From: Erythrobasidium yunnanense
Lineage: Eukaryota; Basidiomycota; Cystobasidiomycetes; Erythrobasidiales; Erythrobasidiaceae
DNA: 64,000 bases
Direction: 5' to 3'
Assembly (NCBI GenBank): GCA_001600175.1
Contig: BCJC01000001.1
Location: forward strand, 4,821,652-4,885,651
Shown: piece by piece, positions 20,130 through 30,199 of the stretch
Layout of the letters: the number at the start of each line of letters is the position of its first letter
Numbering within the stretch: the first letter of the stretch is position 1
Position numbers and translations under genes: made by a program
The notes under the pieces: generated by a model
Told to the model about the DNA's origin: nothing
What the model saw: only the letters and a program-made list of their open reading frames with translations
Databases searched by the model: none

Positions 20130-21892
20130 ACGCTTTTCCTGCGCGCAGATCAGTCCTTCGAAAGACCTCGTACATACTCGGAATGATCAGAATGCGCCTT
20201 GGTCGGGGCATACTGCAGACTCGACAGCCGTGGAGCAAGTGCAAGATCTCCGTCTGGACTTCGATGACCTCGAGACGAATTGGCATACAGCATATTCGGA
20301 CTTTTTGAGTACATGGGAAGAGCCATCATAGTCGAATAAAGCAGACTATGTGGAACGGGAGGGGCAAGCTCTTCCCGGCCAGGCGTCTTCTTCCTCCTTC
20401 TCACGAGAGCATGCTCGCACCGATAGCGCGCCTCTGCAGGATAGTCCCGAGGATCAGATACTGCACGCACAGATAGCGCAATCGGATCCGCAAGACAAGG
20501 CTCTTCGAGCAGGCATACAGTACATGGCACGTGTCGCTGCGAGACATCGAGAAGTGGCACGAATGGCACATCTTTGCACGAGCATGCGGTAGGAAAGACA
20601 AAGAAACAAGAGGTGCCGAATGCATCACACGAAGGGCTAACCCTATTAGAGATGTCCGGGTAGGTCTTTTCAAATCTTGTGCCTTGCTGCAGATGTCTAA
20701 TGGCATCCTGCCATTTCTCCAAACAGAATCAAGCATCAAAACATACTCTCACTGGAGATTCTGGCGCATTGACCTACTCCTGCTGCAAGAATGGGCCCGA
20801 NTCGACCAACTTCTTCCNGTCGCANTTCATGGTTCACCGANTTACGGACTAGTCGAGTCCGCAAANAGCAGTGACGGCCTGGCACCAACGTNNCGCAAGC
20901 GGAAGAAGGCAGATGCCGAAGCAGTGCGATTATCGAGTTTACAGGAAAACGGCAGTGATGGCGCGCCGTGACGGACGCAAGCGAGATCTCCACAAACAAG
21001 NAACGAGACGCTGTACAAGAAGATTGCGATCAGGCTTGATCGGCTTACAGACAACCTGACGATTCATCAAGCTGTCTCAGGGCCAGGCTTCTCGCTGAAT
21101 GATCTGGTCATGGGCAACTCGCATGACGGTACTGGAGGGGGAGACGATGTAGCCGGCGGCGAGCTAGATCATATACAAGAATTCTGGAGCGGAACAGTCG
21201 AGCGTGCGTTTCGCTTATCTAGCGAGAGACGCTCTAGATGGAGATTACTGACCTGTAAAATGGTTCTGCGATGCTAGACAATCCGCCCGCCTGCCCTCCA
21301 ACATCATCTCAGGATGCCATCTATAATGTCTTCTCTGCCTCTACCTCCCAATTGCGCTCTATCAACGATGCCCAACAAGAGAATTCGCCTTACCATCATC
21401 CTACACCCAATCTGAAAGCGCCTTCCAAGTCAGTAGCTGCTGCCAAAGCTGCTGCCAAAGCTGCTGATCTGGCCAAGGAGGTTCCGGCAAGCCTTACATT
21501 AGCGAAGCTGCCCCAAGGCGAATGACGAGAAGCTTCATCTCAGCCGGAGAAGAGGGAATGAAGGAGGAGATGACGAGCAGGAAGAGAACTGGTTGATGCC
21601 GCCTTCAGCCACCAAAGCAAAGAGTACATATAGCGTTTTGTTGGACAAAGAAAGCCAAGCAGCTGATGGCAAGCGGAAGTTGAAAAAATCTCAGAGTCTG
21701 AATGTACACCAGCATCCGCATCAGGAAGCCACAAGTAACTTGGGGATCAGTAGGAATCTGTTCAAGTCGAGAGACGTGTTTTTCGGCCAGAAGAAGCCAG
21801 GAAGCAGTATGCTGCCGACAGTGAACGTGGCTACAGCCAATGGGGTGTCAACTACGGCTCTAGGGGCTTACGGAGGACAAGAGGAGGGATGA
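20130..21892 (+). pseudogene. Unknown gene P (right copy), interrupted
   Basis: Plus-strand counterpart of the left-arm gene P. An open stretch before the identical block reads ISPSKDLVHTRNDQNAPWSG and LDFDDLETNWHTAYSDFLST. It then meets an in-frame TAG near 20330, after which the same frame continues with KADYVEREGQALPGQ and IQYMARVAARHREVARM. After about 20693 it is identical to the left copy, including the N calls. The single in-frame stop could be real decay or a sequence error. Function is not recognised. Confidence 0.45.
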
Positions 21893-22031
21893 GTGACTGA
21901 TCCGGATCGAATCCGAGACATGTCTCAGATAGTGGATGACCAAGAAAACACGTGTTTCAACTGTCAGCGCGGGGATTGAACATAGTGGTCCACTCTGTGT
22001 GTACANGATGGTAGTGTGAAGGGTTGGCGAT

Positions 22032-23085
22032 ATGGATGCGTGTAATGAATGGGTCGGCAATAAACCCGACCCACATTCTTCGCTCCTCCTTGTCTTTCTA
22101 TCAATGCCTCGAATCGCGCATTTCAGCGCAAGTTCCCAAAAGACGACATAGCTTTCAAGTACTATCTACAAGTAATATTGACAATGCTCGAGTCCTGGAA
22201 GAGCTTTCTCTCGACCTTCGCAAGCTCAGAGACGACAGTGGCCCGCCTGCCGTATCCAGAACCGAACACAGATGCTCAATGCCGCTCGAATGTTCAGTAT
22301 GGCAGTGTATTACGTGGTAGCATCGACAATTGCTGATACTCTATGTTTTCCAAGCCACATCATCAACGAGCTGGAACGATTTCCATCGCACCTCGCAAAC
22401 AGCTTCTCGGAGCAGTACAACGTCCAAGACCTTCTTCGTATCTCGAGAAGCATTGTGCGTGCTTTCGTCGCTTCAGCTAAGCTCTGCTCAGATCAATTGA
22501 TCGTTGACTACTTCGGCAGTCTATCGTCATCTACCTGCTCGAGAAACAGTGCTTGCCACTCCTTCAAGGCGAATGGGCTGCCCATGTTCCTTTGGCAGAA
22601 CCTCTCGCAAAAGTATATGCGTTACTTCGCAAATACCAAACACCTCCTCGTCGTTCTCCGCACCATCCCAACGTTCTGTTCGGTCGGTTCTGCAAGATGT
22701 ACATTCTGCTCGAGAGGCCCTTGGCGGATCTCATACCTGACTGGAATCACCGTGCGTACTGAACTCCTCTCCGGCCCCCTTCGTCGCAAAGTTTGTTCAC
22801 GTTGCCAACTTTGTAGAACATCAAATCGATGAATCCAGTGCTTGGGGCCAAAACTGGGTGGCGACACACAACCAGCCGCGCAAGGAATGCAAATTGGAAG
22901 AGCCGCGTGCTTTGCGCATCCGTACCCTGTCGGCTCAATCGGATTCTTCGCCGGAAACGTCAGACACCTCTTCCGGGAGCGATTCAACCACTTCCCAGGT
23001 GCCTCAGCCATCGCAAGATGCCACAATTGTTGCAACATGCCCAAGGAGCCACGGAGGTGTGCTGGAAAAGCAGACAGGAATCTGA
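22032..23085 (+). CDS. Unknown gene Q (right copy)
   Basis: Plus-strand counterpart of the left gene Q. The exon CLPLLQGEWAAHVPLAEPLA to PLADLIPDWNH (about 22547-22752) is followed by a GTGCGT...AAAG intron. The next exon encodes FVHVANFVEHQIDESSAWGQ, then THNQPRKECKLEEPRALRI and a serine-rich tail ending at 23085. Replacements against the left copy are largely conservative in this frame (for example K/E, Y/C, D/R), the best evidence that the frame was translated. An ATG at 22032 opens MDACNEWVGNKPDPHSS but must splice within about 110 nt. Product unknown. Confidence 0.45.
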
Positions 23086-23159
23086 TTCGGCAGCAGCGAC
23101 ACGTCGGCAACGATCTTTGGTCACTTCCTTTCATCTCGACCATTCTTTCTTCCCCTCTT

Positions 23160-24178
23160 TGTCACATTCAACACAAAATTTGCCTTTCATTCCAGCTCGA
23201 GCTACGATTGGCCAGCTCGCTTCGCTGGGCAGCAGCTATCGAGTGCTCCACTCGCTCCCAGCACGTCGAGCGTACTGGGCAGGAAGAGAGAACTCCACGA
23301 TGTCGATGTCGGACACGTCGGGCTTGAGGGAGAAAGACAGCAAGCGATGATGGCGGTGTCGCAAGAATTATCACCCGCTCTAGCTACTTCAGCTGCTACT
23401 GCTACTCTCGCGTTCAAGCGAAGATTGGTATGCTCATTCGCCTGTTTGCCCGCGACATTTCTGAGTCTTATTCTCGCAGACGGACCCGACGGTGCAGAGC
23501 AGCGGCATGACGGACAATGGTATGAAGACGTCCACCCATCTCAGCAGATGCACGCTTTCGGTGCGCGCGCCTACTCGGTCCACGTTTTGAAGCGAGCTTT
23601 ACCCAGAAAAGCTGATTTTGCACGATGTGTATATTTGCAGGAGCTATGCACTCTCTTCCACAAGGATCCTTAAACCTACACGCTATAGGACGGCAGATCC
23701 CCGGTTTCTATTCTGGAACAATCCCTATTTCGCCCTCTGTACCTATACTCTCAGCAACAGCAGCAGCAACAGGACGGCTTCTTCGCTCAGAGACCCGAAC
23801 AGCGTCATCTGTGAGTAGACATAGCATATTCGAAAGTGCTACCTCCAGCGCTTTGCTGACATAGATGCTATCTCTTCGCAGCATCCACCATCGATCTATC
23901 CCAAGCTTCCCTAGCACAGCACCTTTCTACCTGCGGCACAAGCTTGGCAAATAGCGAAACGCCTTTCAAGATTGACTCGGCCAACCACAGAGATGAGGAT
24001 GAGGGTATGATGATCGCTATACCTATGTCAACAGCAACAGCAACAACAACAACAGCAAATCTACGATAGATACAATGGTCAAGGCTGGTACGATGATTAT
24101 TATATGGCAGGAAGTTACATCGGAAACAATGGCGACGACTATGCTTCCAAGCTCGAGAAGGTTATGGGCCATGTCTGA
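23160..24178 (+). pseudogene. Unknown gene R (right copy), frameshifted
   Basis: Right-arm copy of the poly-glutamine gene. It keeps the final exon with the Q run and GQGWYDDYYMAG, and the upstream exon with ATSAATATLAFKRR. Next to the stretch homologous to MTGFVDPSQQM in the left copy it is 4 nt shorter (near 23525), which breaks the frame. A further 11-nt difference lies at about 23640. It is therefore probably inactive unless splicing compensates. Confidence 0.5.
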
Positions 24179-24539
24179 AGGGAGCGCTTGCAACCAAGTG
24201 ACTTCAGTCTGTCACTTCACTCTATATTGCACAAGACAGCACTACGAGAAGTGGCGCCGATCTCTGCTTTCGCATCGCCATCCTTCCGCCTATACCGCCT
24301 TCCACTCTGGATTGTACAGTACTAGTTTCAGAGCTCCGCAACACCGTGACAAGTACCACAGCCTTCAATACAGCAAAAGACCGCCTCGAGGTGCACCACG
24401 AACAGCCTACCCGCCGTTATCAGACTTGAAAGGGTATTATGTCTTAGCATCATTCCATATCTTCACCACTTCCTTATTTCTCGGCCTTAGTTCGTCTTTC
24501 CACTGGTGAAGCCGCGTATCGAGGCGTCACTTTCTTTTT

Positions 24540-26190
24540 TGTAATGATTCATAGTTGCCTGATAAGTAGCGCACAGTGTTCCTCTGCTTGTAGCCATGGT
24601 AGTTCTCTGTCATTCTTACTCTTCCCTGCCTATAATGTCAATACTTCAAGTCGATATCTACATCCTACCGGTTGCCCTTCTCCCGGACCTCGTTCTCGTC
24701 CTCGCATTTGCCTGCCCACCAATTCATACGAACCTGATATACACTGCGAACCATGCCACGATCTGGCCCACTCGCTTGCTTTATCTCAAGTCAACTCTGC
24801 GCCTGAAATAAGGTCAAGTACCGAAAAGCTGCGGCCATACGTCGTGGCTGCTTCACAAGATCATCATGCCAACGTTGTCATCTTTCTTGAGTTCTTCACA
24901 CAAGGAATCGTTGCGGATTCGCCCGAGAAGAGTACATCCTGCCGGCTCGCAGCTTGCATGTTTCGAAAAAGCTAATATTGCAACTTCTCCCTACTTTCCC
25001 CACCAGCCTTCCACGATGATAACGAGACGAAAGATTGTATCGCTGGGCTCGCAAAGCAGTTCAAAATAGACATCGTTTGGAAAAAGCGAAGCACGACAAG
25101 TCGAGTGCCGAGAGCTCAAGACGGTCAACACGTTCGCCAACCTATTGCTGAACTTGTTACTTGTGTATTCTGACGTTCTTCTGCCTTGACAGCGCCTACT
25201 ACTTCGGCAATGTTGAGTCTGTTAAAAGGGCATTATCGGAAGCGTAATCTTTGTAGGTGCAGTCTACAGATGCGCAGGATAGTCTCTAGATGCGCAAAAG
25301 CAGATCGGTTGAAGACAGGCTTTGATTAGAGCAGCCTGAGAAGGACTACCTGCAGTTTGGAGAAGGCAACCATCTCGTATTCGATACAGATCACTGCTCG
25401 ACCGGCATACCAGTATGCTGGGGCAAGCCGATACAATATATCGAAACTGGATTGACAGCCGATTTTCTCGCAATTTTTAACAGACCTGGCTTGGCCTGAA
25501 GCTTTCCACGCCTTGCGGGTACAAGGCGTAGAGCTTGTGATCGTGACCACCTACTGGCTCGCCGATGATATAGGAGACGAAGGCAAGATACTTGCCCCGG
25601 AGTGAGTCCTTTTCGACGGCGATTCAACGATGTCGCGCGCTGACATATTGCTTCCTTAGACTTGCAGTCTCGGCACGATTCGCTCGCGATGTAGGCTACC
25701 CGCTCCACGATTGTTGCTTGTCAGACATGCTTCTGGGCACGGTAGCCCAAGAAAGCGAATGTCTCGTGGCCTTCGTCAAGTAAGCATTCTTGATCCTTCA
25801 CAATTCACTTGAGCTTATCGGTCTATCTGACAGCTGCGGTGGTCCAGACAAGGATGGTTTTCTTGGGTAGAGGCGCCGTAGCAGCACTGTTTCAAGGCTG
25901 CATAGCGCGCATCGAAAGCTCAGAAGAAGAAATGAAGACGGTCGATGTTGATCTAGACGAATGGCAGTAGGCAGCCGTGCGCACTCGATGAGCAAACTAG
26001 GTGCTGAGCGTTTTCTGCCGGCTGAAGGACGCTCGAAAACTCTACCAGATTCGCAAAGACCACGCTTTGGCAAAGGACACAACCTTTGGCCATCCACAGT
26101 TGGATACTGCGCAAGACAGCTGAGGAGGACGAACGTGGTGCGTATTCGTAGTAAAGGATACGTGTGCACATATGTAGATGAGTACTACGG
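24540..26190 (+). pseudogene. Nitrilase-like gene, full length but frame-broken
   Basis: The plus-strand exons carry the Glu region (VVIFLEFFTQGIVAD, about 24870-24915) and KGHYRKRN near the arm end (about 25230). They continue with EKDYLQFGEGNHLVFDTDHC then GIPVCWDLAWPEAF with the nucleophile cysteine, TYWLADDIGDEGKILAPE, FVNCGGPDKDGFLG and IESSEEEMKTVDVDLDEW, and end with ARKLYQIRKDHALAKD. The PVCW|D join uses a GC-AG intron (25423-25493). An extra G at about 25867 shifts the frame within FLGRGAVAAL, and about 13 nt are missing near 25080 relative to the left copy. It is therefore judged a pseudogene. Sequence errors could account for the single G but not for the deletion. Confidence 0.7.
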
Positions 26191-26494
26191 GACAATCCAA
26201 TAAGACATGAAGCGAGAGTGCAGTAAGATATATATGTGTAGGATAAGCATATGAAGCAATGTAGCCGATATAGCTGCCATATACTCAATATTGACCGGGA
26301 CTAGCGCAGAGTGCGGAAGCTCGACCATCCGATATTGAGGGTAGCCGAAGGGTCTGAGTAAGATGACAATGTGAAGGTAGAAGGTTGCAGCAGTCCTTGT
26401 AGGCAAAGCGGAGAAGATATCAGCGAAAAGCAAAGAAGCCGGGTCGACCTTTACCGAAAACGCGTTCGCAAGATATCGCAGATTCGTCGAAGGT

Positions 26495-27702
26495 ATGGTA
26501 TCACTTCTTGACGAGCTACGACGGCATTCTATCATCGATCTGGACTGTAACGATGAAGCTGGTCTGTCCAGAATGGTCTCGCGAAAGCTCGGTCAAGGCT
26601 GAGGATGTCTGCCGCACAGTCGCATTGGACTTCAAGCCTTTCCAGGACATGTATGTCGCTGGTCAAGATCTTCGGCTGCCTGCTGGCGAATCTAAGAAGA
26701 TGGTCGCGCTTGCAGGACTTCAAACCAGCTGATTGTCCTAGGCCAGCTCAAGCAGCCTTCTCACGCCTCAGTCCTTCCCGCAGCATGCAAAGCTGCTCAT
26801 ACTGTAAAAGGCCAGCTCTCCGGTATCAGCCTCGAAGATCTGGTTGTAGACTGCGCTGTAAGGCCGGATCCCGACGCGTTACATTCTCTGCAGTGACTGA
26901 TACGTTTTTCTAGACTGTGCTACTGGGCAAAGTAGTTGCGAACCATCTTCATCCTGAAGGCTACGTACACGCACAGACTCTACCCTCTTTGGCCTTCGAC
27001 ACCGATAAGACGGTCCAGCATGCTCTCCGGCTAGTAGCGCTCTACGGTACAGCCAACATTCCTTCTTCACGCGTCTGCATCAAGATCCCTTCCACTGCAC
27101 AAGGCATCGAAGCTTGTCGCGTACTCGAAAGCCAACACGACGTCAGGACACTCGCGACAACATGCTTCACGTTAGCGCAGGCTCTGGAAGCGCAGAAAGC
27201 GAATTGCACATATGTCGCGCCATACGTCAACCCTCTCATTGTGCATCTCGAGCCCGAGAAGCACATCGCATACAAGGATCCTTTACAAGAGCTTACGGGA
27301 ATGAAAGTCACTTTCGATATCCAGAGAGCATATAAAGCAAATCCGGGAGTTGGGAAGACAAAGGTGTTAGCAGCCAGCTTAGTGACGGCCGAAGAGTGCT
27401 TCGCACTGTGCGGAATCGAGCACATCACTCTATCTTCAGCCGCTCTAGCTCTACTTCAGAAGACACCGCTAGATGAGCGATTCGAAAGCATCAGAGACGG
27501 ATCCTTGGCCTATCTCAAAAGTGCGGAAGGGCCGCAGAGGGATGGTGATAGCGGGTTCTATACAACAGATCTGGAAGCAGCATTGGCAGACCCAGAAGTA
27601 GACAGCTTGCAGACGGATGCACTCAAGCAGTTTACGATAGCTGAGGATGCACTGAGGAGCATGGCCAAAGATGCCTTGAATCAGTCAGATATAGCAAAGT
27701 AG
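26495..27702 (+). CDS. Transaldolase-like protein
   Basis: Related to transaldolases of the pentose phosphate pathway. Exon 26716-26857 (TSNQLIVLGQLKQPSHASVL to EDLVVDCA) joins 26914-27702 across a GTAAGG-TAG intron. The latter carries LRLVALYGTANIPSSRVCIK with the Schiff-base lysine in IKIPST, and then CTYVAPYVNPLIVHL. It continues with KTKVLAASLVTAEECF and the C-terminal helices. The upstream exon ends DFKPFQDM at 26650 with a GTATGT donor. The ATG at 26495 opens VSLLDELRRHSIIDLDCNDE in a different frame. Joining the two needs an intron of about 28 nt or a frameshift, and the same feature occurs in the truncated copy. It resembles a divergent fungal transaldolase-related group rather than classical Tal1. 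Confidence 0.75.
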
Positions 27703-27879
27703 GTCAGCCTGTGCGCAAGCATGTTGAAAGACGCTAGGCATCCGCCAGTATAGATTAGCGGATGTTAATTAGCCCAAGTGGGAAGAGCAAAATCTGCATT
27801 CGTTGCTTGATCTTTCTTCAATCTAGTGATACAGTCTAGCGACTTCAACCTTCGACATTGCTTATTCCTCCCTGGCTGC

Positions 27880-29462
27880 TCAATCAGTCTCCATGCCTCC
27901 GGATCCACCAGGAGCTGCTGCTCCATCTCCAGCAGCGCCTGTAGCAGGCTGCGAAGCTTCCGTCGCGCTTGCAGTCCCACTTGCTCCCGCTTCCATCGGT
28001 TCATCGTCCGGAATTCCAGCTGGTGCTTTTCCTTCTCTGCTCTCCAATCTATCGAGATATACTTTGACATCGTCGCCTTCGATGATGTGGAACTTGTCGG
28101 TGTTATAGGCCTTGCTTTGCGTAGGCTTGATGGAGTCGATGGGAACGATGGCACTGGCATCGGAAGAGTCGGTTGTGGAAAGATTGGGTTTCGGTGGATT
28201 CTGTGCGACTAAGGCGGATGAGAGGATTGCGCTGATCGAGCCTGGTCCGACAACAGCCTGTATAGGTGCAGTTTTATCAGCACTGAAAGAAGGACGCAAG
28301 CTTGATCACTAACAATGGACGTGTTCTGCGTCGTCAACTCCTTGTCTTGCTGTAACGTATCGCGAAGTGCGTTTAGACCATGTTTGATCAGAGTGTCCAG
28401 GTCGCCTATGCATGGAAGATCGTAAGTCGGGCCATGGATTACATTGACTAGTGAGTCTTACAATCTGGGAACTCTTCATAGTGCTTCTCTAGGTATGTCT
28501 TTGCACTTTGACTTCGTGCACCGATAGCTAGCGCGAAGTATTCGTATGTTACGCCAGAAGGAGAGAACTCGAATAGATGAGGGCCCGTTTCCTTACCCAC
28601 ACACAACATGTCAGCATCCGACTCCAAGGTGATCTTCGGCAAGGTGCAGCTTACATCGTACCCTCCAACCAGGAACCCTACACCGTACGGTCTTCGCCCG
28701 TACATCTGTGTATTGTACTGCGCTTCTGTAGACGTCAAAAAAGGAATTAACATGGTCATATAGAGTACGGTGCGGAACAAGGCAACTTGCTGTCGGATAT
28801 CGCGTTGACGGCTCGACCGATAGGTATAGGTCTTGCATAAGTCATCTTGGAAGACATTGCTTGTTGACGCATGAAGTCGCTGTATACAGTGTTACGCAAG
28901 TGTGAGCAGCTGCTAGCTAGATGTAGCATGAAAGTCCCCAGCTTACGACAGCACTCGTGCATCCGAAGTCAGGCCTGCGATGGCCACGCCGATATGATCA
29001 TCTATCCGAATAAGTTTCTTCTGGTAGGATGCTAGTTCGCCTGCAGATCGCTGTTGCACAGGGAGAGAGGAAGCGAATGAGGTACCAAGCGACCATCAGT
29101 ACAAGTTGACCATTGGAGCAGCCTTGGCCAGTGTATGATAGAGATTATGCACCTTTAGTGCCAGGAGAACGACGTGCGTATTGCTTCGGAGCCCGACTGA
29201 AGCGCTCCCTTGCTTTACGGCCTCGAGAGCGTATTCGACCTGGAAGATGCGCCCTTGCGGCGAGAAGGTGGTATTGCTGGGTTGATGGTAAGCATAGTCT
29301 CTTCATGATATATAGCGTCTGTTGTGCCAGGCTCACTCTCCATCGTATGCTAGAGGATCACACGAAATGACGACGCATCAGCTTGGGCTCTCTGAGACGA
29401 CAAGCAGTAGATGCTGGTGTATAACATAGCCCGCAGTATTACTACTCACTATTCCTGAACAT
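27880..29462 (-). CDS. PRE5: 20S proteasome subunit alpha-6
   Basis: Nine exons on the minus strand: 29462-29450, 29349-29337, 29276-29153, 29050-28947, 28879-28791, 28725-28655, 28591-28462, 28405-28314 and 28257-27880. They splice in phase to 337 residues. The start [20 protein letters not shown] and [20 protein letters not shown] are diagnostic for Pre5/PSMA1, followed by [37 protein letters not shown] and [12 protein letters not shown]. The first two coding exons are 13 nt each. The intron at 28790-28726 has a GC donor. The family is usually about 240-265 residues; here a C-terminal tail of alanine/glycine/serine-rich sequence ([15 protein letters not shown]) is added. It forms part of the outer alpha ring of the 20S core. 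Confidence 0.96.
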
Positions 29463-30199
29463 TGTGAAGGTTTGCTTCGGGTTGCAGTCAAGCGAGTTGC
29501 GCGTCAAAAGTTCATGCTCGAAATCGTGCAAGTTCGAAAAGCCGGCCCTGATGTAGGGACGGTACTTGTGCACACTTCTGCTAGAAATTAGGGAGGTGCT
29601 GCTTTGCATTGAACAAGTAGTAGTTGATCTCTCCGTTGCAATATTTACATCAACATAGCCGCTGAGCTGCAGCTCTGTGCCCGGCCAGTTCCAGCGCGAT
29701 ATATGGCTCGACTCGACTTCCGCTTCCTATGCTATGGAGACAGCGTCTGATAATTCTGAAACACAACTCTTCATGAACAAGCTGTAGACTCGGCTGCCAA
29801 GAAAGTGTGTTGGTTGTTGTGTTCCTGCATGCCCGTGCCTTGCCCGCAAATGGCAAAGGCTGGCCTTCATTTGCTTTAAAGGCTTTTCAGCGTCGAGATC
29901 GAGGAGCTGGAGATACGATACACTTGACTCTGGTCTTGACAGACAGCTGAAGAATCCCAAAAGTCCTGCACATTTCTCGGGATCTCTCCCCTGCAGGGAC
30001 TCATTTTCTGCCCCTCGAGAATAGCCAGAAGAGCTTATCCCTTTGCTTGAAACTGTATCTTCAAGTCGTTGCTTTCTCTCCCTCCTGTCCATCAGCGGTC
30101 GCCATTTGCTATTTCGACCGGCTGGACATCTTTCAAGAGCACCTCGAAGACCTTCAGGAGCAGTACTTTGGGTTCTACCACAGCCTTCAAGAATCCAAG
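29463..30199. other. Intergenic region between divergent PRE5 and the membrane-protein gene
   Basis: No gene supported. An upstream in-frame ATG at 30047 would extend the next protein by 51 residues, but its conserved-looking start is at 30200. Confidence 0.35.

Larger units (their letters stand above)
20185..25243. repeat. Right arm of the large inverted repeat
   Basis: Inverted copy of 1-5085, with its genes on the plus strand. It starts just inside a truncated transaldolase-like copy, and the homology detectable in the window stops at about 25243 because the left arm runs off the window edge. Relative to the left arm it has a deletion of about 13 nt inside the nitrilase exon (near 25080) and a 4-nt deletion in gene R (near 23525). 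It also has an in-frame TAG in gene P (about 20330). This arm therefore looks more degraded in its diverged parts, while the interior block at 20693-22209 matches exactly. Confidence 0.93.

Noticed and set aside
20000-24180. Homeodomain mating-type locus hidden in the inverted arms
   Set aside because: Inverted arms and unknown genes suggested a MAT-like region, but I found no WFxNxR homeodomain core, no pheromone precursor (CaaX) and no Ste3-type receptor in the window.
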